From Karalla daura (taxonomy: Eukaryota > Chordata > Actinopteri > Chaetodontiformes > Leiognathidae), in assembly GCA_029224185.1 (NCBI GenBank), contig CM055197.1:18885750-18949749 (forward strand): a stretch of DNA of 64,000 nt, written 5' to 3'. The notes below the pieces were generated by a model, which saw only the letters and a program-made list of their open reading frames with translations, was not told where the DNA came from and ran no database searches. This document shows positions 47,478-58,286 of the stretch, in pieces. Both the position numbers and the translations under genes were made by a program. Position 1 is the first letter of the stretch; each line of letters starts with the position of its first letter.

Positions 47478-49013
47478 TCAAAATCTGAGTCTGTATCGAA
47501 ACTGGACATCTCTGTCCGGTTGCATCGTTCCAAAACCCCATCGCCTGTAGTCGATTTCTGGAATCTTCTCATCAGGATTCTTCAGCTCAAACTCAAAATA
47601 GACCAACATGAGGAACGCAAACTGTTTCAGCTCGTTGGTGGCGAAGAAGCGCCCTGGGCACATAGAGACCCCCGCCCCCCAGGGCATGGTGTAATACTTC
47701 ACCTTCTTCCCTGCTTTGTAAAAGTCCGTCTTCTTGCTCCCGTCTGGATTAAGGAAGCGGTCGTACTTGAAGGAGTGCGGCTCGGGGTGGATTTCTGGGT
47801 CAATGTGAACGGCACTGTAAGGGAACACTGCCATTCTGTCGCCCTGGCGTATGACGTACTCACGTCCGTCGGCCATCTTTAAGGTCATGTCCTGGAGCAC
47901 TGCCCTGGTGAGGAGGGGAGCGGCGGTGAGGCGCAGGGTCTCCTCCACTGCGCTGTCCAGGACCGGTGTTTTCATCAACATGTCTCGTGTCAGGTCGATT
48001 AAAGGGCCCCCTCGCTTGGCTTCCTGTCCAGATTCCTTGACGACCCTATCCACCTCCTCCTTCACTGCTGACATGGCCTCTGGGTGCTTCATGAGGAAGA
48101 GGAGCAGCCAGAATGCTGAAGGCCCTGTGTTGCCTTGAGAGGCCCAAAGGAGCACAAACATGTACTTATTTATCATTGACTCCTGCATACCTGCCTCCTC
48201 TTTGGCCTGCTGTATGTCCCACACCCAGCGACTGATGTTGTCCTTAATCTTCATCTTGTGCATTGACAGAGCATCCCAGAAGTATCCCATGAGCCTCTCT
48301 GCTTCCAGCCTTTTCCGCGGTGGTAGGACCCCGTAGGCCAGGTTGGGGAAGAGCTGATCATACTTACGGAACTCATAAAATAAGGCTTCTGATTCAGCTC
48401 TGTCCACCTCTTTGGCTTTCTCTTCACTGTCCTTTGTCTTGTATGGCTCATTGCCATACAGGGACAAATAGCCAGCTCTGAAAACAATATTGTAACTGTA
48501 TGAAAACAGTCCATTTTCCATCCAGGTCTTTTGGTCCGCAGCGGATCTAGTGGTGTGCAACATCAAGTTCTGCAAATTTGTCATCATAGCTTGGGTCATT
48601 ACCTCAAGGCCATCTCCTTTCAGGTGCTTGTTGCTGGACACGTGGAGAATGTTGTGGTCATTCTCGATGACTACGTAACCAAACACTCTGCGCACCAGCT
48701 CTGCAGCAAACTTCCTGAAGTCCAGCTTCTCACGGCTCTCCTTCACAAACGGCCCGAAGGAGAAAGGGTCCTGGAGGAATGTAACGTAAAACCCCGCCAG
48801 CTGGATGGTGAACACGTCACCGTGTTTTTTTTGCATCCTCTCTATGAACTTCAGTGTGTTCCTGCGAAACTCCAAGACATGGCCCAGCCAAGGTATGACC
48901 CCTTTATCCAAAGGGGGTTCTCCGGGACGGCGCTTTCGAAACACCCCGAGTAAGTAGAGCCCTCCAAGAGCAGCGGCAAAAAGGCCCAGAAGGATTGGGA
49001 GCAGCAGCCCCAT
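47478..49013 (-). CDS. cyp8b1: Cytochrome P450 8B1-like sterol 12-alpha-hydroxylase, intronless
   Basis: CYP8B1 adds the 12-alpha hydroxyl in bile acid synthesis and so sets the ratio of cholic to chenodeoxycholic type. It is an ER membrane enzyme of the liver. The 511-aa single exon matches the known intronless state of mammalian CYP8B1 (501 aa). The N-terminal anchor is MGLLLPILLGLFAAALGGLY, followed by PGEPPLDKGVIPWLGHVLEF and KHGDVFTIQLAG. The I-helix reads WASQGNTGPSAFW at about 290-302, with Asn-Thr in place of the usual acid-Thr pair, as in the CYP7/CYP8 families. The ExxR motif is E358-R361 (ETLR). The PERF-like region is YDRFLNPDGSKK. The heme loop is MPWGAGVSMCPGRFFA with the ligand Cys452, and the protein ends WGFGTMQPDRDVQFRYRLRF. 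CYP8A1 (prostacyclin synthase) is ruled out by the heme loop and lack of introns. Fish may have several cyp8b copies, so the exact paralog is not fixed. Confidence 0.93.
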   Translation of the reverse strand: MGLLLPILLGLFAAALGGLYLLGVFRKRRPGEPPLDKGVIPWLGHVLEFRRNTLKFIERMQKKHGDVFTIQLAGFYVTFLQDPFSFGPFVKESREKLDFRKFAAELVRRVFGYVVIENDHNILHVSSNKHLKGDGLEVMTQAMMTNLQNLMLHTTRSAADQKTWMENGLFSYSYNIVFRAGYLSLYGNEPYKTKDSEEKAKEVDRAESEALFYEFRKYDQLFPNLAYGVLPPRKRLEAERLMGYFWDALSMHKMKIKDNISRWVWDIQQAKEEAGMQESMINKYMFVLLWASQGNTGPSAFWLLLFLMKHPEAMSAVKEEVDRVVKESGQEAKRGGPLIDLTRDMLMKTPVLDSAVEETLRLTAAPLLTRAVLQDMTLKMADGREYVIRQGDRMAVFPYSAVHIDPEIHPEPHSFKYDRFLNPDGSKKTDFYKAGKKVKYYTMPWGAGVSMCPGRFFATNELKQFAFLMLVYFEFELKNPDEKIPEIDYRRWGFGTMQPDRDVQFRYRLRF

Positions 49014-52000
49014 GATGACTCCTGGCAGTCTCTCAGTGATGTGGAGTCTGGGTCAACATCCTGCATAATAAACACACCATTGCTCCTCCTCATGCCTGTA
49101 ACAGCATTCCAGGAACTCCATATTGAGTCACTTTCCATGAAGGCAAAAAAACAAAAAAACCCCCCAAAAAACACAACAGGATGTATTCAAGGTAAAACAG
49201 TAACACATGTATTTGATGTGCCAAATCTATAAATCTATCCACATTAAAAGAAAAAAAATGATTGTAGCCTTTAATCCATTTTATTTAGCACACATTATGC
49301 ATGTCTGGGTAAAATTGATAAACATTGAATATTTGTGTTTTCTTTGAACTGTTCATCGCATAAAAAGATCTGCTTGTTAGTCTAGATTTAGTCTCCATTT
49401 CACCACATTTTTCAGTCCCATGAACCCACCATGCAAAACACTGAAACAATAGAACTGCTACAACAAAACAAAAAAGAAGCTGTTGTGCAGTGGCCCGCAC
49501 AAACATTCAGCAGCTGATAAGGAAGAAATGAGCTATGCAACATGCCACCACACTGAACAAACAAGAACATTTCCTGTCCTGATTTTCTCTCAATAGGTGT
49601 TTGAGTGTCTGAGTATTTCTCATACACGGCAAATCAATGTGACACGCTATTTCAGGCTAATATATACTGTTGTACTCAAAATAATATACAAAATATAGTT
49701 TTCAATAACATAAATGCAGAACTCCAGAAGAGTGACAACCGTGTTAAATGTGAAATGACCTGCTCCTCAGATGTGAATCGCTCTAAATGCCTGACTATCA
49801 GGTTACTAGAGTTTATAAGCCTTGACCTTGACCATACAGCGAAATCAATACAATTGCTTTGATACAGCACTCCTCAAATTTAAGCTCACCTAATTGATAG
49901 AAGAAAGACTTGTGCTTCATTGTGAAGCAAAACCCACTGGCGAGAGACCCAATGTGAGACCTTCTGCGTCTTATACAGGCAGGGTCGCTGAGACATAAAG
50001 GCATTTTATGAAACCATGATGATGCAGAATTCCATTTTTGAAAATTAAAATGTACTTTCAGTGTACACAAAGACAAGACGAACAAAAAGTGGCGACTTGA
50101 CGCAAGATAAACTCTCGCGGAGTAGTCAGAATTTTCCAAGTAAAATTCATCAAGGAGTCGGATCTGCTTGCTGGCATACTTCCTTTTTACAAGCATGGGC
50201 ACGTAGCACCACCTGCTGGAAAGTATATTTTTTTGGTGGGAAAAATTCAAATGCATGATGCTTGCATGAAAAATGCTAAACTCCTCTCACTCAGGAACAT
50301 AACAGCAAACAGAGAAAAACTTGAAAATGAATAAAATACACATTTTCATACCCTTCTTACTTCGTTATACTGTCCCACTGCTACACTGTCCCCAGCATGT
50401 ATTCACATCTTTGTGTTGGAATGACCAAACATATAATTGTAAGGGAAGTATATATATTTTTTTTAAATCCACTTGAGTGTTTATTCAATTTGACTTTGAT
50501 ATTTCCAAATGCAAAATTAACATTTAAGCCCCGTCCACTCATTGGCCACTAGGTGGAGCTGTTTTCTTTCTTTTTAACAGGAGTTCATGACTGCTATTGA
50601 ACTCGAGCAACTGCCTTTTCATGATTTGGGCACACGGATAAGTGAAAAGCTGGGCCCCAAAACTTGTAGACCAAGATAAAAGCAACCGGGGGGGGCGCAA
50701 AATTCGCCCAAAATCAATCCCAGTCTTCTTAAATATAGCCATAACAGTACTGTTGGCACCTTCTTATCTATTAAGGCTTTATAACATATACTGCGTAATC
50801 ATAATCAATGACAGGTATAATCATGCTACAGTTAAGACTTTTGCTATGCCAAAAGAAAAGCCTTAGATGTTAAAATAATGCTAGAATACTGCCAAGGCAG
50901 TTGTTATCTGGGATGGCCTCTATGAAACATAAAGGGTAGATTTGGGAGAACATTGGGTATGACACATATGCAGATAAATGCAGTATGTTAAATATGTGTA
51001 TTGAATTATGGTCTCAGAGGATTGTCTCGAAGATACATGGTAGCTGTCTGCTGCAACCCGTCCTTTAAGTTTATCTACAGTGAAGATCTAGGCCTGGTGC
51101 ATGATCAGTGGAAGTCATGTCCCTTTAATCACATAAAGGAAACGCCACAGGGTCATTAAGGCTTCAAAGCTGTTTTTGATTTCTTTAACACAGTACATAA
51201 GGTCTCACAAAACATGTTCCTGTTCCTGTCATTACAAATATCAAAGACTATTTCTCCTGCTGAAGTTGAAGGTTAATTATGTAGCCCAGAATCAATTGAC
51301 CACCTGCAGTAGAAGAAACATATGTGTTTTATTATTTTAAATGTCTTTTTAGGTATTATTACAGTAGCAAATGTCACTAACAATAATATGTCTTAAAAAC
51401 ACTTAGATTTCATGAATGTAATTTTATCATTGTTGTTATACAAATTTAAGCTTTACATGTAGGTCTAAAATCTATTATGGGCACCGTCATCTTATCACAG
51501 TTGGAACATTTGGAAACCGACTGTCACGGAACAGCACGTTGCAGAAACGTGCAGCCTCGAACCCACGTGATGTAACCCCACCGTGACATCAATCCAGAGA
51601 TCCACACCTGTTGCAAGAGGATTCACATCCATCTGACGTGTTAGTCAAGCGTTGTCGCTCTTTGACGTTATTCAATACAAATGTGTGTTAATTAACAGAA
51701 AGAGTGTAACGATGTGCAAAACGAGGAGGGATCACAGAGAATGTATACTAACGTGGTTCACTGCAGAGCCGAGAAAAATCAACCAAATGCCCCGAACTAG
51801 AAATCAGGACTGTTAAAGTGATGCCATCAACTAACGTGTCCGTCATTGTTAAATAACCAGTATCTGCATAGAAAACGACAACAAGAAGAAGACATTAAAA
51901 TGAAATTAAAGTGTACAAAAAGCTGATTATTTAGCTTTATTTAGAACGTTGCGAAAAACGACACGCTTATGGAGAGACAATTATTATCTTGTACTTGTGT

Positions 52001-52440
52001 TTCATCTTTGCTTTCATGAGGAGGTTGTACAACTAATGATGCATTCACGGCACATTAGATATCCTACAACCACCAACCTGTTGACTATAATTTTAGGATT
52101 AGCCACTAGCGCTGATAATGTATTAATTGTTATTTACGTCGATTTTCAGTTGATAGTATTGTACATAGTTTCAGTAGCAATATCTGACAAATATATGACA
52201 AGAATCTTTATAGGTTAAACAGAAGTTAACGGAGAAATAAAACTACAGACCGCACTATGGACGAAAAAGAAGATAGGTTGTGTCGAAATAGGAAGAAGCA
52301 TTAGTGTGCAAGAAATTCAATAATTCCACCCGACAAACACATTTACAGCCATGATATTATCGATGACATTTTCTTTTCGCCCAGCCGTGGTAGGCATTGT
52401 TCCCATTTTTTCCTTCGCCATGAACATAACACACTCCTGC
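49014..52440. other. Intergenic region between cyp8b1 and higd1a promoters
   Basis: cyp8b1 (minus) and higd1a (plus) are divergent, so this 3.4-kb AT-rich stretch must contain both upstream regions. No exon, repeat family or long tract was recognised. No clear TATA box or liver-factor site for cyp8b1 could be assigned by eye. Confidence 0.5.
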
Positions 52441-52597
52441 TGACGTCAGACGTACGTATCCTGATAGTTACATCACAGAGCCGGCTTCACGCTTCCTTTC
52501 GGTCAGTCGGTGCGACACTGGGTTCAAAACCACCCTCAAAACACCTCAAGATCAACTTAGTACACGCAGTCCTAGTACTAACACATTCCGGACACAG
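52441..52597 (+). promoter_or_regulatory. higd1a core promoter and noncoding exon 1
   Basis: A perfect CRE octamer TGACGTCA is at 52,441-52,448, directly followed by CGTACGT. The noncoding exon 1 ends at 52,597 in a good donor (ACACAG, then GTAGGA), followed by an intron of about 490 bases to the coding exon. The exact transcription start is not known; it is probably within 52,490-52,560. No unequivocal hypoxia-response element with its ancillary motif was identified. Confidence 0.55.
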
Positions 52598-53093
52598 GTA
52601 GGAACCCATTATGTTTCAACTTTATCTTTCTGAACGGACAACTCTGGCAAGTTTCTCTCACGTGTGTTTTTGTTTTATCTCGAGTGTTCTAGGCCATTGA
52701 ACACAAAATGAATGCCATTGGCTTTTGAAACCAGACTTTACACGATGACTGACACGTTAAACTAAATGCTTGTTGGATCGTGTTACCCATGTCTATGTTG
52801 GGATGTGACTTCCTGCTGTCCTTCATGTGTAACCTCTGAGTACCGGCCTATCATCATCAGCCTATAACACTGGACAGACTGTACCCGGCTCTGATCAGCA
52901 ACTTACTTAAGAATGATAACAGTATGTTGTAATTCGGGACTGCTTCTCCCAGCAGTATATCTGTGTTTAAGCAAGGCTTCACGAATGCTAATGAAGTTTT
53001 GTATGAGCTAGCATGAGCTAGCATGCTAATGTTCAACATGGTATTTAAGGCTTATTCTAACTCTAGATTTTCCATCTTTCCATTACAGGCAAG

Positions 53094-53725
53094 ATGTCTG
53101 ATTACGAAGAGAATGAGTCCAAGTTTATGCGCAAAGCTAAAGAGAATCCATTTGTCCCAGTGGGTGAGTACATCTTGTTCCTAAATACCAATGTCGTGTA
53201 AAAGTTCAATGAACAATCTGCGCTATTTAAACATAAACAGTAGGAAGAAAATGCATAAGTCTGACAGTCAATCATAAAATGTATCTAACTGTGTAGACCT
53301 AATTCAGGTGTCAGCCTGCCATCTATGTCCGCTCATGTGTCAATGTGCTCAATGCAGGCATGGCTGGATTCGTTGCAATTGTCGGATACAGACTGTGGAA
53401 ACTGAAAAGTCGAGGGAACACTAAAATGTCAGTCCACCTGATCCACATGCGTGTAGCTGCCCAAGGCTTTGTGGTCGGAGCCATGACTCTTGGTAAGTCC
53501 CTGGGAGTGCCAGGTTTCTGATAACAGTCACATTACACTGATTCAGGCAATCAGTACAAAACTGCACTGTGACAGATGTGGATGTGGCTTGTGATTCATA
53601 TCGGCTCACCTCTCAAACTGCAAGTCACTCTCCTCTCTCTTTGTTTTTCAGGGGTCTTGTATTCCATGTACCAGGACTACATTGTCAAACCCAGAGAAAA
53701 GCAGAAGGCAATACAAGAGAAGTGA
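53094..53725 (+). CDS. higd1a: HIG1 hypoxia-inducible domain family member 1A, 3 coding exons
   Basis: HIGD1A is a small inner-mitochondrial-membrane protein that binds cytochrome c oxidase and respiratory supercomplexes and promotes survival in low oxygen. Coding exons 53,094-53,163, 53,358-53,492 and 53,652-53,725 (279 nt, 92 aa) all have clean GT-AG borders; both introns split a Gly codon after its first base. The protein runs MSDYEENESKFMRKAKENPF, then VPVGMAGFVAIVGYRLWKLK (helix 1), SRGNTKMSVH, and the HIG1 signature IHMRVAAQGFVVGAMTLGVL (helix 2), ending in a Lys-rich tail. It matches human HIGD1A almost residue for residue over the core. An acceptor five bases before the ATG (CATTACAG, then GCAAGATG) shows a noncoding first exon. 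A paralog such as HIGD1B/1C is less likely given the location next to cyp8b1 and ccdc13. Confidence 0.95.
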
Positions 53726-54061
53726 ACATGGACTTTAGCGCCGGTGTTTTATGTCCCTTAATATTACCTCATATTAAGGTGTGTAGAGCGTTAAACGTTT
53801 TAGAGATGTGTCATATTTTTCGTATGCACGCATCCCTTCAGAAGCTCACCTCCACTGTAAATAGCTGTAACTTATTGATTACACCCCCTGTCTTCTTAAT
53901 AATACACCGGAGGCTTAGGCTATCACTTCTGTTTTGAGAAGGCGGTGTGTCGATCCCAGCTCTGTTAGCACTTGATACGTGCTGGGTGACCCCAGCTGGA
54001 TCGATACCTGTGCCACAGGTGACTTTACTGGTAGAGTTTTGAATGATGTGTGTGTGCGTGA

Positions 54062-54067
54062 AATAAA
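54062..54067 (+). terminator. higd1a poly(A) signal candidate
   Basis: AATAAA about 340 bases beyond the higd1a stop. Further AATAAA words at about 54,437 and 55,420 could give longer 3' UTRs. Confidence 0.5.
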
Positions 54068-54089
54068 AAATGTATTAAATGAGATGGAA

Positions 54090-56150
54090 ACAGCGCAACT
54101 AGGCTTATGCCTAGATTTACAAATCACCAACAAACAGCAGGCAGCCTGATCTTTATCTTTTGTCAATGTTTTATTGTCTCATACCCACTGTAGTACCTTC
54201 GCTTACCTATGCACCTTTGCCAAATTGTGAAATCTTGCACCTTAGCTCGTTTTCTTTTTTTTTAAACGAGTATCCCAGTGCATTAGGGGAATGTTCAATT
54301 GAAGGCAACATGTGGATTCCAGACAGAACCTGTGTTTTTATAGTATTTTAAAATTCCAGTGCTTTTAGAAGTAAAACAGTGTTAAGAGAAATGAAATATG
54401 ATCCACATGGAATGATGATCCACATGGAATATGGAAAATAAATTGAAATCATAAAGGTCTCTGAGTGTAGTAACAATTAACTTTAGAAGTTGTTTTTTTT
54501 TCTCCTCATACCTTTATATCGGTGTTATGATATACAGGGGTCCAATGTTTCATCATGCAGCTTCCAGAGTCTCTTCAAGACTCTAGAACTAAACTGAGAA
54601 AGGTACACATGCAGACTGAATAGTAACGGGTGAAAAGATGTTTGACAGTGGAGCAGATCAGGTTGTATGCTTAAGTAGTCGCCTCGTTAAATTATTTATC
54701 AAAAGTTGTGTTGGATTTTATGTGCAGGTATGGAAGAATATCGTTTTATTTTTTTGTTCTTTTTTTCTGTTTTGAAGATTTGGACTCTGGAAATAAAATC
54801 TGCCAATCTTTTAATGTTCATAGTCAGTTATTGTTTGAAACTGAAAAATTGCACTGAGAATGTGACCTTTAGAGCTTTTTTGGTTCAAAAGACAAAACGA
54901 TTACATCACATCCTCAACTGCAAGTACGTCATTTTCCACTTGCTAAGACTAATGCAGTTGGACATATCTTTAAACATTAAGGTTTCTTTCAAAAAAAGGA
55001 AAAAGTCCTAGTTAATTACAGTACGATTTGACATGGCACAGCTCATCAAGGCCTTTGATCTTTTTTCAATACAAAAGGTGATCAGTAAGAAACCTGAGAC
55101 TGCTTGCTGGCAATCGTTACCCTAAATTCGTCTCAAATTAAGTCCTTGTATGTTTGATCTTTTGCAGCACTTGTCAACTCTGGTGGCTTTGTAATGTTAT
55201 GTACTGACCTCAGTTCTCTTTGCCTCCAACCAATAAGACCAGTGCATATTGTCTGGACATTACCCCACTCCTTACCCCACAATTAAGAGTGGCTTTGGCT
55301 TACTGTGTGTGGTTCCACCCTGAGATTCAGTCCAAACAGGAAATGTGTGTCATTTTTGTGACGTGGGAAGACACTTAAAATGCTGTCACTGTGATACTGT
55401 AATCCCACTGATTTCCTGCAATAAAGAACACGAGTTTACCTGATATCTTGTAAGTGTTGCGCAACTGCATTTATTTACACTTTACACTTACCTTTATTGT
55501 TTATATCTTTTTTATTTCAATACTTCAATATGTGGCCACGCCAATTCTTTACCAGATCCGCAAACATTGCCCACAATCTCTGAACAAAGTCCATGGCTCA
55601 TGAGCAGATTTGGTACTTGTGAAGCTTCTATGGCAGATTCTCAGTTGTTCAATAGAAGGAAATGAAAGATGATACTTTGTCTTTGTTTCTTGGTTCATAT
55701 TAACAAAGAAGATGTCTGGATGGACAAAATGAACAAATGCTATTGTGAAATAACTGAGCTTGCATACTCTATTACCTAAAACCTGTTTGTCGAAGCTCTT
55801 TTGTGGTGCACTGTATCTCCCCATCTTGTAACGGATATAGCTCAGTGTTAAGGGTTTGACAGTTTCCAGGGGTCAGCGCTTCAGTTGTTTATGTGAGGTT
55901 AGCCAATAATTTCTTTATATCTATATATGTCTCTGTCTGTAGAAGATGTATGTATGCATGCATGTGTGTATGTGTGTGTGTCATTTGATTTCTTTTCTTG
56001 CTCACACAGTCAGACACATCATAATACTTCTTACAGCCTGTGTACATTTGTGGCACACAGACAAAAAAAATCGAATCTTGAAGCCTGTATTTTCTTTCAT
56101 TACATCTGTTTGCAGCCTTATCTCCGATGTAGTATTCAAAGAAGCTAAAT
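54090..56150. other. higd1a downstream region
   Basis: AT-rich with no exon recognised. A 17-base near-tandem duplication (GATCCACATGGAATGAT type) lies at about 54,400-54,433. It may be partly alternative 3' UTR of higd1a. Confidence 0.5.
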
Positions 56151-56308
<158 letters not shown>

Positions 56309-56368
56309 GGTTTCAATCTCCGTCTATCGCTCGGATACCTCTGATTGGATACCTTCCACGGTACCTTG

Positions 56369-57377
56369 TAGTGCTGGGCGGTTCAGGACTCATCCGGGTT
56401 AATCACCCGGATCCTTTAAATGACTCATGAATCATGAATCCGAGGTCTCCATTGAACCGGATCCGCCGGGTCCTAACTGACAGTAATGAGTGGATCCACT
56501 GGTTAAACACACCCGGGTCTGTAACAGATCCCGGTGCATTAATACGGATCCGGCGAGACCCGAGTCCTAAACCGCTAACCAACACTAACCCGGATCCGTG
56601 CGGATCCGTCGAATCCTGAGTCCTGATCCGCTAACCGACACTAACCCGGATCCGTGCGGATCCGGCGAATCCTGAGTCCTGATCCGCTAACCGAGACTAA
56701 CCCGGATCCGTGCGGATCCGGCGAATCCTGAGTCCTGATCCGCTAACCGACACTAACCCGGATCCGTGCGGATCCGGCGAATCCTGAGTCCCTAACCGTA
56801 ACCGACAATAATGAGTGGATCCACCGGTTAAACACACCCGGATCTGTAAGGAGAGGGGATCCAGAGTCACATCAGGCGTAGCGCATGCACGCACATGAGT
56901 TCAATAAATTCGTTTTATATGTGCCTATCCACGAAAGATATTATTTTATTTATGTGATGTTAATTTGTCTGTGCTCGAAACGCAGGGAAAGTAGCCTACT
57001 GCATGATTTGGAAGCAATTTTCAGACAATGTAGTGTTAGGGCAATGCACAGATAATTACATTTGGTGGTGATCCGGGAACATTAATATTTAGCAATAGTT
57101 TGTTTACTTCTTTATTCTTATTCTCCGTTGCATTTTGCGATTTTGCTGTTATGCCTATGTTTAAGTTTTGTATTATTTTTGGTGTGTTTAAATAAACATT
57201 TCTCTTGTTTTTAACCTTAGTTTTAATTAAAAGTGATTCATTCCGATCACAAGGCACGTTACTTTCTATTTAGTAATACTGACTCAAGTGACTCAAGTGA
57301 CTCGCAGATCCGGATCAGTTCAGTGAGTGACTCAGAGGGATCCGAATCCTTAAAAGGATCCGAGTTTTACAGCTCTA
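56369..57377. mobile_element. Non-autonomous hAT-type DNA transposon
   Basis: The 1,009-base element is flanked by an exact 8-bp duplication GTACCTTG (56,361-56,368 and 57,378-57,385), the target size of hAT transposases. The left end reads TAGTGCTGGGCGGTTC and the right end, reversed, reads TAGAGCTGTAAAACTC; both fit the hAT terminal consensus YARNG. No transposase frame exists inside, so it would need a helper in trans. The left half is dense in GGATCC words and holds a 56-bp minisatellite. The right half is AT-rich, ending with GACTCAAGT repeats and more GGATCC words. Confidence 0.85.
56591..56814. repeat. 56-bp minisatellite inside the hAT-type element
   Basis: Four head-to-tail units start at 56,591, 56,647, 56,703 and 56,759, each beginning CGGATCCGTGCGGATCCG and containing GAATCCTGAGTCCTGATCCG. 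The last unit is modified at its right end. Related, more diverged units lie on both sides (about 56,440-56,590 and 56,805-56,860). Confidence 0.95.
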
Positions 57378-57512
57378 GTACCTTGGGGCTGAGGTATCAG
57401 AGTAAGCCAATCAGGCGCAGAGTAGGTGGCACCAAGCGCGAGCCGCTCCCCCGTCCCCTAACAACGACCACACACTGTTACTCCCGCGAGACTTTGACCC
57501 CTCTTGTGTGCC

Positions 57513-57526
57513 GTTGCCAGGGTTAC
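57513..57526 (+). promoter_or_regulatory. RFX X-box-like motif upstream of ccdc13
   Basis: GTTGCCAGGGTTAC differs at two of 14 positions from the common X-box GTTGCCATGGTAAC bound by RFX factors, which drive ciliary genes. It is about 125 bases before the end of the proposed noncoding exon. Three more RGYAAC half-sites occur at 57,712-57,732. Confidence 0.5.
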
Positions 57527-57559
57527 AGCAGCGTCCGATCCCCCTACGATTGTTTACCT

Positions 57560-57637
57560 CCCGTACGAAACTAAAGCGGTGCACATCAAAGGAGTGCTGA
57601 AATAGCACGTAGGTGAGCTGCTGGCTGTTCATAGAAG
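57560..57637 (+). other. Probable noncoding first exon of ccdc13
   Basis: A strong donor (TAGAAG, then GTGAGT) ends it at 57,637. The acceptor CCCCACTAG at 58,281 opens the exon with the ATG. The 5' limit is a guess. An alternative donor is at 57,612 (ACGTAG, then GTGAGC). Confidence 0.4.
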
Positions 57638-58286
57638 GTGAGTTCGGGAGTGGTAAGAAGTAGGAAGACCTCGGTTAGAATCATTTTAAACAACAACTTG
57701 TCTCGGTCGGTGGCAACTGGTAACGTGGTAACTGTTGAGCGTTACTGTTTCGTCAACAAGAGCCTGTCTCTGTTTTAGCGTATTTGGCTCCTGACTTTTC
57801 AGACAAAGGCCACTTTTGTAGTCAATAATGTCAAATATAGTAACAACATTTGAGGAACATGTGGAGTTTGTGGCTCATTTATTTGCTTGTTTGGTTGTAA
57901 ATTATATCTTTGTAATTCATGACATTCCGTGGTGGAATTTCTCTGAGAGAACCTCCCTGCTTTATGCAATGGAATCTTGTTTTTGTTCATTAGTGCTAAA
58001 AGAAAATAAAGAAAAAAGGACAAGACATAATATTTTTTTTAAAAAACCCGAATTGAAAATTAATCGAGTGAAAGGTTAATAGGTGATAGTATAATACTGC
58101 TATGTGCTCTTGTAGTGCTTGTTCACACATTCAATACAGACTAATTGTCTATGGCCTGACAGGCATTCAGAAACCAGGACTGCCATACCGGTGAAGCAAC
58201 ATCGAGCGTGACAAAACCAGGGTGTCGCCAGTCAGGCAGTCTCCGGTCCCGTCATTGATTTTTCTCCTCTCTCCCCACTAGATATC

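Noticed and set aside
47520..48953. Plus-strand frames of 95-140 codons
   Set aside because: Antisense shadows of cyp8b1.
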